Assembly: GCF_016863135.1 (NCBI RefSeq)
Contig: NZ_BOOH01000021.1
Span: 248,001-312,000, forward strand
DNA: 64,000 nt
From: Planobispora longispora
Lineage (GTDB): Bacteria > Actinomycetota > Actinomycetes > Streptosporangiales > Streptosporangiaceae
Direction of reading: 5' to 3'
This document shows, piece by piece, positions 35,310-43,472 of the stretch; positions within the stretch are counted from its first letter, which is position 1; each line of letters begins with the position of its first letter. The position numbers and the translations under genes are program-made. The notes beneath the pieces are model-generated. The model saw only the letters and a list, made by a program, of their open reading frames with translations. It had not been told where the DNA came from and searched no databases.

Positions 35310-35321
35310 TACTGGTCAGTA
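35310..35321. promoter_or_regulatory. TACTG-N2-CAGTA operator before fadA
   Basis: TACTG-GT-CAGTA is a 12-bp dyad 42 bp upstream of the fadA start. TetR-family fatty-acid repressors use short TNACT/AGTNA-type dyads of this kind, so it is a candidate beta-oxidation operator. No fad regulator gene lies in the window. The 317-bp stretch between fadA and the LacI gene otherwise holds only GC-rich sequence and the LacI operator at its far end. Confidence 0.4.
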
Positions 35322-35560
35322 ACAACACTCGGTGCGGGCGGGTTGTTCCCGCGGCCCGGGCGGTCCGACCCCAGCTCGGGGACGGGTCCCCCGGTGCGGA
35401 TCTTCCAGGGCGGGCGCCGCCCGGGACCGGGTCTCCCCGGCGCGGGCCTCCGGGGACGGGCGCCGTCCGGCGCGGTTCCGTCCCGGACCGGCTTCCGGTT
35501 GCGCCGGAGAGAGGGGGCGACGAAGATCGCGTGCGGGGGGAGTCGCCGTCTGGCAGACTT

Positions 35561-35574
35561 GGAAATCGCTTTCC
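35561..35574 (+). promoter_or_regulatory. LacI-type operator before the LacI gene
   Basis: GGAAATCGCTTTCC is a LacI-family palindrome with the central CG and one mismatch between arms. It abuts the ribosome site (TGGAGG) of the regulator gene, so binding would block transcription of the regulator. The same sequence with perfect symmetry occurs before the 43.5-44.6 kb operon. Confidence 0.75.
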
Positions 35575-35585
35575 TGGAGGTCGTC

Positions 35586-36584
35586 GTGGTCACCCTTGAG
35601 GATGTCGCCAAGCACGCGGGAGTCTCGCTCGCCACCGCGTCGCGAGTGCTCAACGGGAGCACCCGCCAGGTGGGCGCGTCTCTGCGGGCACGGGTCGAGC
35701 TGGCCGCCACGCAGCTCGGCTACCGGACGAACGTGGCGGCGCAGACGCTGGCGCGCGGGGCCGCCAACGTGGTCGGGCTGGTGGTCCACGACCTGGTCGA
35801 CCCCTACTTCGCCGCGCTCGCCGACGGGGCGATGCGGGTGGCCGAGAGCCGCGGGCTGATGGTCATGGTCGGCACCACGCACCGCGACACCGAGCGCGAG
35901 ATCGCCTACGTCTCCACGCTGAGCGCCCAGCGGGTGCGCGCCGTCCTCCTCGCCGGATCGCGGACCGCCGACCTGCGCGCGACGCGGCGGCTCCGCGAGG
36001 AGCTCGACCGCTACCGGGAGGGCGGCGGCCGGGTCGCGTGCGTCGGGCAGGACCTGCTCGGCGCCGACACGGTGGCGCCCGGCAACCGGGAGGGCGCCGC
36101 CGCCCTGGCCGCCGCGCTGGCCGGGCTGGGGCACCGGCGCTTCGCCGTGCTGGCCGGGCCCGCCGGTCTGATCACCGCCCGGGACCGGACGGCCGGGTTC
36201 GCCGAGGCGCTCGCCGGGCTCGGCCTGCCCGCGCCGTACGTCGTGCACGGGTCCTTCGACCGGGACGGCGGTTACGCGGCGGTCGGCGAGGCGGTGAAGG
36301 CGGGCGCCACCTGCGTGTTCGCGGTCAACGACGTGATGGCGGTGGGCGCGCTCGCGGCCCTGCGGGACCGGGGCGTCCGGGTGCCGGAGGACGTCTCGGT
36401 CGCCGGGTTCGACGACATCGCCACGCTGCGGGACCTGGTCCCGGCCCTGTCCACCGTACGGCTCCCGCTGGCCGACATGGGCGCCCGCGCCCTGGAGATG
36501 GCCCTCGACCAGGTCGAGGAGGCGAGGGTCGAGAAGATCCCCGGCGAGGTCGTCCTGCGGGAGAGCACGCGCCGCCTGGCGTAG
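35586..36584 (+). CDS. LacI-family transcriptional regulator
   Basis: A 332-residue repressor. The N-terminal helix-turn-helix is VTLEDVAKHAGVSLATASRVLNGS, with a hinge helix (TLARGAANVVGLVV). The periplasmic-binding-like core includes VFAVNDVMAVGALAALRDRGVRVPEDVSVAGFDDIATLRDLVPALSTV. GTG 35586 follows GGAGG. The protein's own promoter has GGAAATCGCTTTCC, and closely matching sites precede the Gfo/Idh/MocA operon 8 kb away (44629-44642 and 44673-44686), which is probably its regulon. In related genomes such regulators often adjoin the same three-gene operon (remembered, unverified). Confidence 0.9.
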   Translation: MVTLEDVAKHAGVSLATASRVLNGSTRQVGASLRARVELAATQLGYRTNVAAQTLARGAANVVGLVVHDLVDPYFAALADGAMRVAESRGLMVMVGTTHRDTEREIAYVSTLSAQRVRAVLLAGSRTADLRATRRLREELDRYREGGGRVACVGQDLLGADTVAPGNREGAAALAAALAGLGHRRFAVLAGPAGLITARDRTAGFAEALAGLGLPAPYVVHGSFDRDGGYAAVGEAVKAGATCVFAVNDVMAVGALAALRDRGVRVPEDVSVAGFDDIATLRDLVPALSTVRLPLADMGARALEMALDQVEEARVEKIPGEVVLRESTRRLA

Positions 36585-36608
36585 GCCCCGCTCCCGGAAC
36601 GGCGTCCC

Positions 36609-36635
36609 GGAGGGGCCGCTGTCGGCGGCCCCTCC
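36609..36635 (+). terminator. terminator after the LacI gene
   Basis: GGAGGGGCCGC-TGTCG-GCGGCCCCTCC, a perfect 11-bp stem with a 5-nt loop, 25 bp after the stop. It separates the regulator from the AfsR-type gene. Confidence 0.75.
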
Positions 36636-36714
36636 GGCGGGGCCGCGCATCGCGAGAACGGCGCCCGGAGATCTCCGCCGCGCGGGTTCCGGCCGTGGGG
36701 GCGAGAATCGAACC

Positions 36715-39700
36715 ATGCGCTTCGAGGTGCTGGGCCCCGTCCGGCTGGCGGGCGAGGACGGCGATCCCGTCGAGGTCCCCGGGCCTGGGCTGCGCGCGCT
36801 GCTGGTCGCGCTCCTGGCCGACCCCGGCGCGACGGTCTCCGCCGACCGCCTGATCGACGTCCTGTACGGCGAGCGCCCCCCGCCCGGCGCCCACCGCTCC
36901 CTGCACTCCCAGATCTCCCGGCTGCGCAGGCTCGGCGTCGCCGTCGAGCTGCTCCCGTCCGGCTACCGGATCGCGGCCCGGCCCGAGGACGTCGACGCGC
37001 ACCGGTTCGAGCGGCTGGCGGGGGAGGGGCGCGCCGCGCTGGCGGCGGGGGAGCGGCGCGGGGCGCTCGCCCTCGTGGAGGAGGCGCTGGGGCTGTGGCG
37101 CGGGCCGGCGCCCGAGCCGCTGGCCGGGCGGCTGGCGGAACTGCGGCTCGGCGCCCTGGAGGACCGCTTCGAGGCGGGCGGCGGCTCGGTGGCCGAGATG
37201 CGGGCGCTGCTGGCCGAGCACCCGCTGCGGGAACGGCTGTGCGGGCTGCTCATGCGGGCCCTGCGGGCGGAGGGACGGCGGGCCGAGGCGCTGGCCGTCT
37301 TCGAGGACACCCGGCGCGTGCTCGCCGAGGAACTGGGCGCCGACCCCTCACCCGACCTGGCCGGGACGCACCTGGCCATCCTGCGCGGGACGGACCCGGC
37401 CGGGGAGCCGGCTGGGAAGCCGGCCCGGGAACCGGTCAGGCGCGGCGTCCGGGCCCAGCTCACCAGCTTCGTGGGGCGTCGGGAGGACGTCCTGCGCATC
37501 CGCGGGCTGCTGCGGGAGCGGCGGCTGGTCACCCTCACGGGGCCCGGAGGGGTGGGCAAGACCAGGCTCGCGACCGAGGCGGCCGCCGGCCTCGACGCCG
37601 AGGTCTGCTTCGCGGAGCTGGCCCACCTGCGCGACGGCCGCGACCTGCCGCGGCTGCTCCTGGGCGAGCTCGGCGTCCGGGAGACCGCGCTCCGCGTGAC
37701 CCGCCCGCCCGAGCCGGAGGAGCGGCTGGTCGCCGCGCTCGCCGCGCTCGCCGGGCGCGACCTGGTGCTGGTCCTGGACAACTGCGAGCACGTCGTGGAG
37801 GACGCCGCCCGCCTGGCCGACCGGCTGCTCGCGGCCTGCCCGGGGGTGCGGGTGCTGGCGACCGGCCGCGAGCCGCTCGGGATCACCGGGGAGGTGCTGC
37901 TGCCCGTGCACCCGCTGCCGGAGGAGCTCGCCCTGCGGCTGCTGCGGGACCGGGCGGCCGCCGTACGGCCCGGCTTCGACTCCGGAGCCTCCGGGGACTC
38001 CGAGGACTCCGGGGAGGAGGCCCTGCTGCGGATCTGCCGGGCGCTGGACGGGCTGCCCCTGGCGATCGAGCTGGCCGCGGCCCGGCTCCGCTCGATGGAC
38101 GCCGGGGAGGTGGCCGACCGGCTGGACGACCGGTTCCGGCTGTTCACCGGCGGCAGCCGTACGGCGCTGCCCCGGCACCGCACCCTCCGCGCGGTCGTGG
38201 CCTGGAGCTGGGACCTGCTGGAGGAGCCGGAGCGGGTGTTCGCGCGGCGGTTCGCGGTGTTCGCCCGCGGCGCCACGCTGGAGGCGGCCGAACGCGTCTG
38301 CGGGGACGGCGGCCGGGACGCCCTCGATCTGCTGGCCGCGCTCGTGGACAAGTCGCTGATCGAGGTGGCCGGGGGCCGCTACCGGATGCTGGAGACCATC
38401 CGGGTCTTCTGCGCCGAGCGCCTGGCCGAGTCGGGGGAGGAGGAGCGGCTGCGCGAGGCCCACGCCGGCCACCTCACCGCGCTCGCCGAGCGGGCCGCCC
38501 CGGAACTGCACGGCCGGGACCAGCTGGTCTGGTTGCGCCGGCTGGCGGCCGAGGAGGACGAGATACGCGCCGCGCTCCACCGGGCCATCGGGTCCGGGCG
38601 GAGCGGGTGGGCGCTGCGGCTGGTCGCCGCGCTGTGGTGGTACTGGATGTTGCGCGGCATGCGGATGGAGGGCCGGGCGTTCGCGGAGAGGACTCTCGCC
38701 ATGGTCGGCCGGACGCCGCCGCCCGGCATGGAGGAGCAGTACGTCATGTGCGTGCTCTCCGTGGCGATCGTGAACACCTCGGACCGGGAGATGATCGACC
38801 AGGCGGAGCGGCTCGCCCGGGCTTTGCCGTCCGGCTCCGGGCACCCGATGCTGCTCATGCTCGGCTCCCTCGTCACCATCGCCGGAGGGGAGTACGGGGT
38901 CGTCGGGGAGGACGTCCTGCGGGCCACCACCAGCTCCGACCCGTGGACCCGCGCGATGGCCCGGCTGATCCTCGGTTTCGTCCGGCTGAACTCCGGCCTG
39001 GTGGCGGAGGCCGAGGAGGAGTTCGCCCGGTCGCTGGAGGGGTTCGCCGACCGGGGCGACCGGTGGGGCATGGCCCAGGCGCTGCTGTCGATCTCCGAGC
39101 CGCAGGGCTGGCGGGGCGAGCACCGCGAGGCCGTGGCGACCGTCGAGCGGGCCATGGGCCTGATCGAGGAGCTCGGCTCGCCCGAGGACCGGGTCTTCCT
39201 GCTGTGCAGCCGGGCCGCCGAGCTCCTGCGGATCGGCGATGCCGAGGCCGTGGCCGCCGCCGCGGCGGACTGCGCGGAGGCGGCCGGGATCGCTCGCGGG
39301 CTCGACGTCCCCGAGGTCTGGGTCACGGTCCGGCTCGGCCTGGCGGGTGTGGCCCGCCGGAACGGACGGGTGGAGGAGGCCGGTGAGCACTACGAGCTGG
39401 CCCTGGCGGGGTGCGAGCCGCACTGGGGCGGGGTGGAGCAGGCCAGGGCGCGGGCCCTGACCGGCCTCGGGCGGGTCGCGGAGAGCCGGGGTGACCTCGG
39501 CGCCTCGCTGCGGCGCCACCGGGAGGCGTTCTGCCTCGCCGCCGGCGCCGGGGACCGGCCGTCCGCGGCGTCGGCCGCCGAAGGGCTGGCGAGCCTGGCG
39601 CTGGCCTGCGGGGAGGCGGCGCGGTCGGCGTTCCTGCTGGGCGCGGCGCGCGCGCTGCGCGGGCTGGCGATCTGCGACCCCGAGGTGCGGGAGACGGGCC

Positions 39701-39870
39701 GCCGCGCGCGGGCCGCACTGGGGGATCACGGGTACCGCACGGCCTACGACGAGGGCGCCGGGATGACCGGTGACGCGGCGCTCACCGCGGTGACCCGGTG
39801 GTTGTCAGCGCCGGGTCGGCTCGCGGTGAGCGCCCTCGCGCACCGTGGAGGGCATGACGACGAATCCTGA
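36715..39870 (+). CDS. AfsR/SARP-family transcriptional regulator
   Basis: A 1051-residue regulator. Residues 1-85 are an OmpR-like winged helix (MRFEVLGPVRLAGEDG start) and about 90-222 the bacterial transcriptional activation domain, together the SARP module. The NB-ARC ATPase follows: Walker A LTGPGGVGKTRLA near 275 and Walker B LVLVLDNCEHV near 350, preceded by AQLTSFVGRRED. Residues about 600-1040 are helical, TPR-like. SARP proteins activate secondary metabolism operons by binding direct repeats near -35. The gene overlaps the P450 gene by 17 bp, so it is co-transcribed with the P450 and ferredoxin genes, which may belong to an otherwise minimal tailoring unit. Confidence 0.92.
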   Translation: MRFEVLGPVRLAGEDGDPVEVPGPGLRALLVALLADPGATVSADRLIDVLYGERPPPGAHRSLHSQISRLRRLGVAVELLPSGYRIAARPEDVDAHRFERLAGEGRAALAAGERRGALALVEEALGLWRGPAPEPLAGRLAELRLGALEDRFEAGGGSVAEMRALLAEHPLRERLCGLLMRALRAEGRRAEALAVFEDTRRVLAEELGADPSPDLAGTHLAILRGTDPAGEPAGKPAREPVRRGVRAQLTSFVGRREDVLRIRGLLRERRLVTLTGPGGVGKTRLATEAAAGLDAEVCFAELAHLRDGRDLPRLLLGELGVRETALRVTRPPEPEERLVAALAALAGRDLVLVLDNCEHVVEDAARLADRLLAACPGVRVLATGREPLGITGEVLLPVHPLPEELALRLLRDRAAAVRPGFDSGASGDSEDSGEEALLRICRALDGLPLAIELAAARLRSMDAGEVADRLDDRFRLFTGGSRTALPRHRTLRAVVAWSWDLLEEPERVFARRFAVFARGATLEAAERVCGDGGRDALDLLAALVDKSLIEVAGGRYRMLETIRVFCAERLAESGEEERLREAHAGHLTALAERAAPELHGRDQLVWLRRLAAEEDEIRAALHRAIGSGRSGWALRLVAALWWYWMLRGMRMEGRAFAERTLAMVGRTPPPGMEEQYVMCVLSVAIVNTSDREMIDQAERLARALPSGSGHPMLLMLGSLVTIAGGEYGVVGEDVLRATTSSDPWTRAMARLILGFVRLNSGLVAEAEEEFARSLEGFADRGDRWGMAQALLSISEPQGWRGEHREAVATVERAMGLIEELGSPEDRVFLLCSRAAELLRIGDAEAVAAAAADCAEAAGIARGLDVPEVWVTVRLGLAGVARRNGRVEEAGEHYELALAGCEPHWGGVEQARARALTGLGRVAESRGDLGASLRRHREAFCLAAGAGDRPSAASAAEGLASLALACGEAARSAFLLGAARALRGLAICDPEVRETGRRARAALGDHGYRTAYDEGAGMTGDAALTAVTRWLSAPGRLAVSALAHRGGHDDES

Positions 39871-41149
39871 AATTTCCGGGCACCCCGTCCGTCCTGAGCC
39901 CTCCGCGCGCCTCGAAGGTCCGGAGCACCCCGCGACCGCCGTGCCTTCGGAACCCGTCGCGTGTCCCGAGCCCGCCGGTCCCTCCGGCCTGTCCGAAGTG
40001 CCGCTCAGGAGAACCTGCCCGTTCGACCCGCCCCCCGGCCTGGCCGAGCTGCGCGCCGCCGAACCGATCACCCGGCGGGTGATGCCGCTCGACGGCACCG
40101 AGCTCTGGCTGGTCACCAGCCATGACCTGGTCCGCCGGATGCTCGCCGACCCCCGCTGGAGCTCCTCGCTGGACGGCGGCCTCAGCCCGGAGCAGCCCCT
40201 GCACGTGACGCAGCCGGAGCCCGGGATGTTCATCAGCATGGACGCCCCGGAGCACGGCCGCTACCGGCGCATGCTCACCGCCCACTTCACCGTCCAGCGG
40301 ATGAACCGGCTCCGCCCCAGGATCGAGCAGATCGTCGCCGAGCGGCTGGACGCGATGGAGCGCCTGCCCCGCCCGGTGGACCTGGTCGCCGAGTTCGCGC
40401 TGCCGGTGCCGTCCCTGGTCATCTGCGAGCTGCTCGGCATGCCGTACGAGGACCGGGCCGAGTTCCAAGCGGCCGCCCGCGTGATCGTCGACATGACCGC
40501 CTCGCCCGAGCAGATCGACGCCGCCGTGGCCGGGCTCGCCGCCCACCTGGCGAAACTGATCGCCGCCAAGCGGGAGGAGCCGGACGACGCGCTCATCGGC
40601 GAGCTCATCCGAGAGGGAGCCCTCACCGACGGGGAGCTGGTCCAGATCTCGATGCTGCTGCTGGTCGCCGGGCACGAGACGACCGCCAACATGCTCGGCC
40701 TCGGCACGCTGCTGCTGTTGCACCACCCCGACCAGCTCGCGCTGGTCCGGGAAGGCGCGCCGGGAGCGGCCGACGAGCTGCTGCGCTACCTGTCGATCGT
40801 CGACCTGGTGATGTTCCGCGGGGCGAAGGAGGACCTCACGCTGGGCGGCCAGGAGATCAAGGCGGGGGAGTTCGGCCTGGCCTCGCTCGCGGCGGCCAAC
40901 CGCGACCCCGCGCTCTGCGAGGACCCCGACAGGCTCGACGTCACCCGGCCCAAGACCGCGCACGTCGCGCTGGGCTTCGGCCCGCACCAGTGCCTCGGGC
41001 AGAACCTCGCCCGGCTGGAGCTGGAGATCGCCCTCCAGGCGCTGCTGCGGCGCTTCCCCGGGCTGAGGGCGGCCGTGCCGCTGGAGGAGGTCCCGGTCCG
41101 GGAGAACGCGGCCATCCACGGGGTGCACAGCCTCCCGGTGATCTGGTGA
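39854..41149 (+). CDS. cytochrome P450
   Basis: A 431-residue soluble bacterial P450 (CYP107/105-like in layout). The I-helix LLLVAGHETTANM (near 268-280) carries the oxygen-activating Thr, the ELLRYLS segment holds Glu and Arg of the ExxR motif, and GFGPHQCLGQNLARLELE holds the haem ligand Cys380. It hydroxylates or otherwise oxidises a small substrate; the substrate is unknown. ATG 39854 follows GGAGGGC closely; GTG 39845 is an alternative. The N-terminal 45 residues are Pro/Glu-rich and not part of the fold. It is coupled to the AfsR-type gene upstream and to the ferredoxin downstream (4-bp overlap). Confidence 0.93.
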   Translation: MTTNPEISGHPVRPEPSARLEGPEHPATAVPSEPVACPEPAGPSGLSEVPLRRTCPFDPPPGLAELRAAEPITRRVMPLDGTELWLVTSHDLVRRMLADPRWSSSLDGGLSPEQPLHVTQPEPGMFISMDAPEHGRYRRMLTAHFTVQRMNRLRPRIEQIVAERLDAMERLPRPVDLVAEFALPVPSLVICELLGMPYEDRAEFQAAARVIVDMTASPEQIDAAVAGLAAHLAKLIAAKREEPDDALIGELIREGALTDGELVQISMLLLVAGHETTANMLGLGTLLLLHHPDQLALVREGAPGAADELLRYLSIVDLVMFRGAKEDLTLGGQEIKAGEFGLASLAAANRDPALCEDPDRLDVTRPKTAHVALGFGPHQCLGQNLARLELEIALQALLRRFPGLRAAVPLEEVPVRENAAIHGVHSLPVIW

Positions 41150-41358
41150 GCGCCGTGGACGCCGCCGTGGAGGTCACCGTGAACCGGGAGAGCTGCTGCG
41201 GCGCCGGGCAGTGCGCGCTGGCCGCGCCCGAGGTCTTCACGCAGAGCGAGGAGGACGGGCTCGTGGTCCTGCTGGACCCGAACCCGCCCGCGGAACTGCA
41301 CGACGCCGTGCGCAGGGCCGAGTCGCACTGCCCGACCCGGAGCGTCACCGTGCGGTGA
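41146..41358 (+). CDS. [3Fe-4S]-type ferredoxin
   Basis: A 70-residue electron carrier. Cys17, Cys23 and Cys62 (ESCCGAGQCAL ... SHCPT) have the C-x5-C...C arrangement of the small ferredoxins that serve actinomycete P450s; Cys18 is an extra. EVFTQSEEDGLVVLL is the conserved middle. GTG 41146 overlaps the P450 stop by 4 bp, so equal expression with its partner is expected. No ferredoxin reductase is in the window; a general one must supply electrons. Confidence 0.92.
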   Translation: MSAVDAAVEVTVNRESCCGAGQCALAAPEVFTQSEEDGLVVLLDPNPPAELHDAVRRAESHCPTRSVTVR

Positions 41359-41456
41359 GCCGTGCCCGGCAGTGCCCGGCCGCCCCACGGACCTCCACGA
41401 CGGACCCGCGCTCCGGGCCCTCACCGCGGGCCACCGGTACGGGGCCTGCCCGGCGG

Positions 41457-41484
41457 GCCCGCCGTACGCCGTCGTACGGCGGGC
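41457..41484. terminator. bidirectional terminator after the ferredoxin gene
   Basis: GCCCGCCGTACG (41457-41468) and its exact complement (41473-41484) form a perfect 12-bp stem around CCGT. It lies between convergent transcripts (stops at 41358 and 41497). Confidence 0.85.
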
Positions 41485-41496
41485 ACGTCCGGCGCC

Positions 41497-42342
41497 TCAG
41501 AGCCCGATGAGCTCGCCGAAGCGCGCCTTCACCCGGGCCAGGACCTCGTCGGGGTCGGTGGCCCACACGTCGGCGTTGAAGATCTCCACCTCGACGTCCC
41601 CGGTGTAGCCCGCGGCGGTCACGGCCCCGGTCAGCGAGGTGAAGTCGATCACGCCGTCGCCCATCACGCCCCGGCCGAGCAGCGCGTTGGCCGGGATCGG
41701 GTGGAGGAAGTCGCACACCTGGTAGGAGGCGATCCGGTCGCCGGCCCGGGCGATCTGCGCGAGGACGTGCGGATCCCACCACACGTGGAAGGTGTCCACG
41801 ACCACCCCGACCTGCTCGGAGGGGTACGGCTCCGCCAGGTCGAGCGCCTGCTCCAGGGTGGACAGCACCGCCCGGTCCGCGCAGTACATCGGGTGGAGCG
41901 GCTCCAGGGCCAGCCGCACGCCGCGCTCGCCCGCGTACGGCGCCAGCTCGGCCAGCGCCTCGGCGACCCGCTCCCGGGCCCCGGCCAGGTCCCGGTCGAC
42001 CCCTCGGTCACCGCTGCCCAGCGGCTCGTCCGGCACCACGCCGGGCAGTCCGCCGACCACCATGACGAGGCACCCGGCCTCCAGCGCGGCCGCCTCGTCG
42101 ATCGCCCTGCGGTTGTCGTCGAGCGCCTCCGCGCCGCCGGAGGTGAGGAAGCCGCCCCGGCACAGGGACGAGACCCGCAGCCCGGCGTCCCGGACCAGCT
42201 TCGCGCTCTGCTCCAGGCCCTGCCGGGCGACGTCCTGCCGCCACAGCCCGATGGCCTCGACGCCGTGCCGCACGCACCCTTCCACGGCCTCGGCCACCGA
42301 CCACCGCTTCGTGGTCCACTGGTTCAGCGAGAGACGACTCAC
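41497..42342 (-). CDS. TIM-barrel sugar phosphate isomerase/epimerase family protein
   Basis: A 281-residue protein of the AP-endonuclease-2/xylose-isomerase-like barrel family. The start MSRLSLNQWTTKRWSVAEAVEGCVRHG, the metal-ligand segments VRLALEPLHPMYCADR (Glu) and VVVDTFHVWWDP (Asp, His), and the final DVEVEIFNADVW (Glu) are the family's divalent-metal sites. It likely isomerises or dehydrates a keto-inositol or keto-sugar. GTG 42342 overlaps the DUF993 gene's stop by 4 bp. It is the third gene of a tightly coupled operon led by the Gfo/Idh/MocA dehydrogenase and behind two LacI operators. Confidence 0.88.
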   Translation of the reverse strand: MSRLSLNQWTTKRWSVAEAVEGCVRHGVEAIGLWRQDVARQGLEQSAKLVRDAGLRVSSLCRGGFLTSGGAEALDDNRRAIDEAAALEAGCLVMVVGGLPGVVPDEPLGSGDRGVDRDLAGARERVAEALAELAPYAGERGVRLALEPLHPMYCADRAVLSTLEQALDLAEPYPSEQVGVVVDTFHVWWDPHVLAQIARAGDRIASYQVCDFLHPIPANALLGRGVMGDGVIDFTSLTGAVTAAGYTGDVEVEIFNADVWATDPDEVLARVKARFGELIGL

Positions 42343-43472
42343 CGCCCGTTCACCGCCAGCAGCGACCGCATCCGGTGGACGGCCAGCTCGGGGTCGGCGA
42401 GCAGGCCGGCGGCGTCGGCCAGGCGGAACACCTCGGCCAGGTGCGGCAGGGACCGGCTCGCCTGCGCGCCGTTGACCATGGCGAAGGCGTCCTGGTGGCC
42501 GTTGAGCCAGGCCAGGAAGACGATGCCGGTCTTGTAGTTGTACGTCGGCGCCTCGAAGATCTTCCGCGAGAGCGGGACCGTCGGGGCCATGATCTCCTCG
42601 TAGCGGGCGAGGTCCCCGGCGTCGAGCGCGGCCAGGGCCGCCGCGGCGGCCGGGGCGATCGCGTCGAAGACGCCCAGCAGCGCGTGGCTGCCCGAGGCGA
42701 TCAGCGACGGGTAGTTGAAGTCGTCGCCCGTGTAGAGCTTGACCCCCTCCGGCAGCGCCGCGCGCAGCCCGATCTCGTGGTCGGCGTCCAGCAGCGAGAC
42801 CTTGACCCCGTCCACCATCGGCGCGTGCTCGCGGATCAGCTCCAGGAACGACGCGGTGGCCTCGGCCACGTCCCGCGAGCCCCAGTAGCCCGCCAGCTGC
42901 GGGTCGAACATCTCGCCCAGCCAGTGCAGGATCACCGGCCGGTCGGCCGCCGCCAGCAGCTTGCCGTAGACCGCGTGGTAGTCCTCCGGGCCGCGGGCGA
43001 TCCGGGCGAGCTGGCGGCTGGCCATGACGATGACCCCGGCGCCGGCCTTCCGCACGGTCTCGATCTGCTCGGTGTAGGCGGCCACGACCTGGTCGAGGGT
43101 TCCGGCGTCCGGCGCGTGGTCGGTGCCCGCGCCGCAGGCGACCAGCGTGGCGGGGTCGCCGAAGTCCGCGGCCTCGGCCGCGCTGCGGCGGATCAGCTCG
43201 CTCGTCGCCGCCCAGTCCAGGCCCATGTTGCGCTGGGCGGTGTCCATGGCGTCGGCCACGCGCAGGCCGTGCGACCACAGGTGGCGGCGGAAGCGCAGCG
43301 TCGCGTCCCAGTCGACGGCGGCGGGGGAGCCGGGGGTGTTGTCGCCGAGCGGGTCGGCCACCACGTGCGCGGCGGCGTAGACGATCCGGCTCCGCGGGGG
43401 ACCGGCGGGCCGCTCCCAGGTCACCGGCTCGCGCAGGGTGTACTCCCCGCCGGGGAGGACGATCCGGGTCAC
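42339..43472 (-). CDS. DUF993 family, dihydrodipicolinate synthase-like aldolase
   Basis: A 377-residue barrel protein distantly related to DapA/NanA aldolases. The N-terminus (VLPGGEYTLREPVTWERPAGPPRSRIVYAAAHVVADPLGDNTPGSPAAVDWD, abridged: VLPGGEY, RIVYAAAHVV) and the VDGVKVSLLDADHEIGLR segment with a possible Schiff-base Lys are characteristic of DUF993. It likely cleaves or forms a C-C bond in a sugar acid; the substrate is unknown. GTG 43472 overlaps the dehydrogenase stop by 4 bp. Always found by me in memory beside oxidoreductase and isomerase genes as here, supporting a dedicated catabolic pathway. Confidence 0.85.
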   Translation of the reverse strand: MTRIVLPGGEYTLREPVTWERPAGPPRSRIVYAAAHVVADPLGDNTPGSPAAVDWDATLRFRRHLWSHGLRVADAMDTAQRNMGLDWAATSELIRRSAAEAADFGDPATLVACGAGTDHAPDAGTLDQVVAAYTEQIETVRKAGAGVIVMASRQLARIARGPEDYHAVYGKLLAAADRPVILHWLGEMFDPQLAGYWGSRDVAEATASFLELIREHAPMVDGVKVSLLDADHEIGLRAALPEGVKLYTGDDFNYPSLIASGSHALLGVFDAIAPAAAAALAALDAGDLARYEEIMAPTVPLSRKIFEAPTYNYKTGIVFLAWLNGHQDAFAMVNGAQASRSLPHLAEVFRLADAAGLLADPELAVHRMRSLLAVNGR

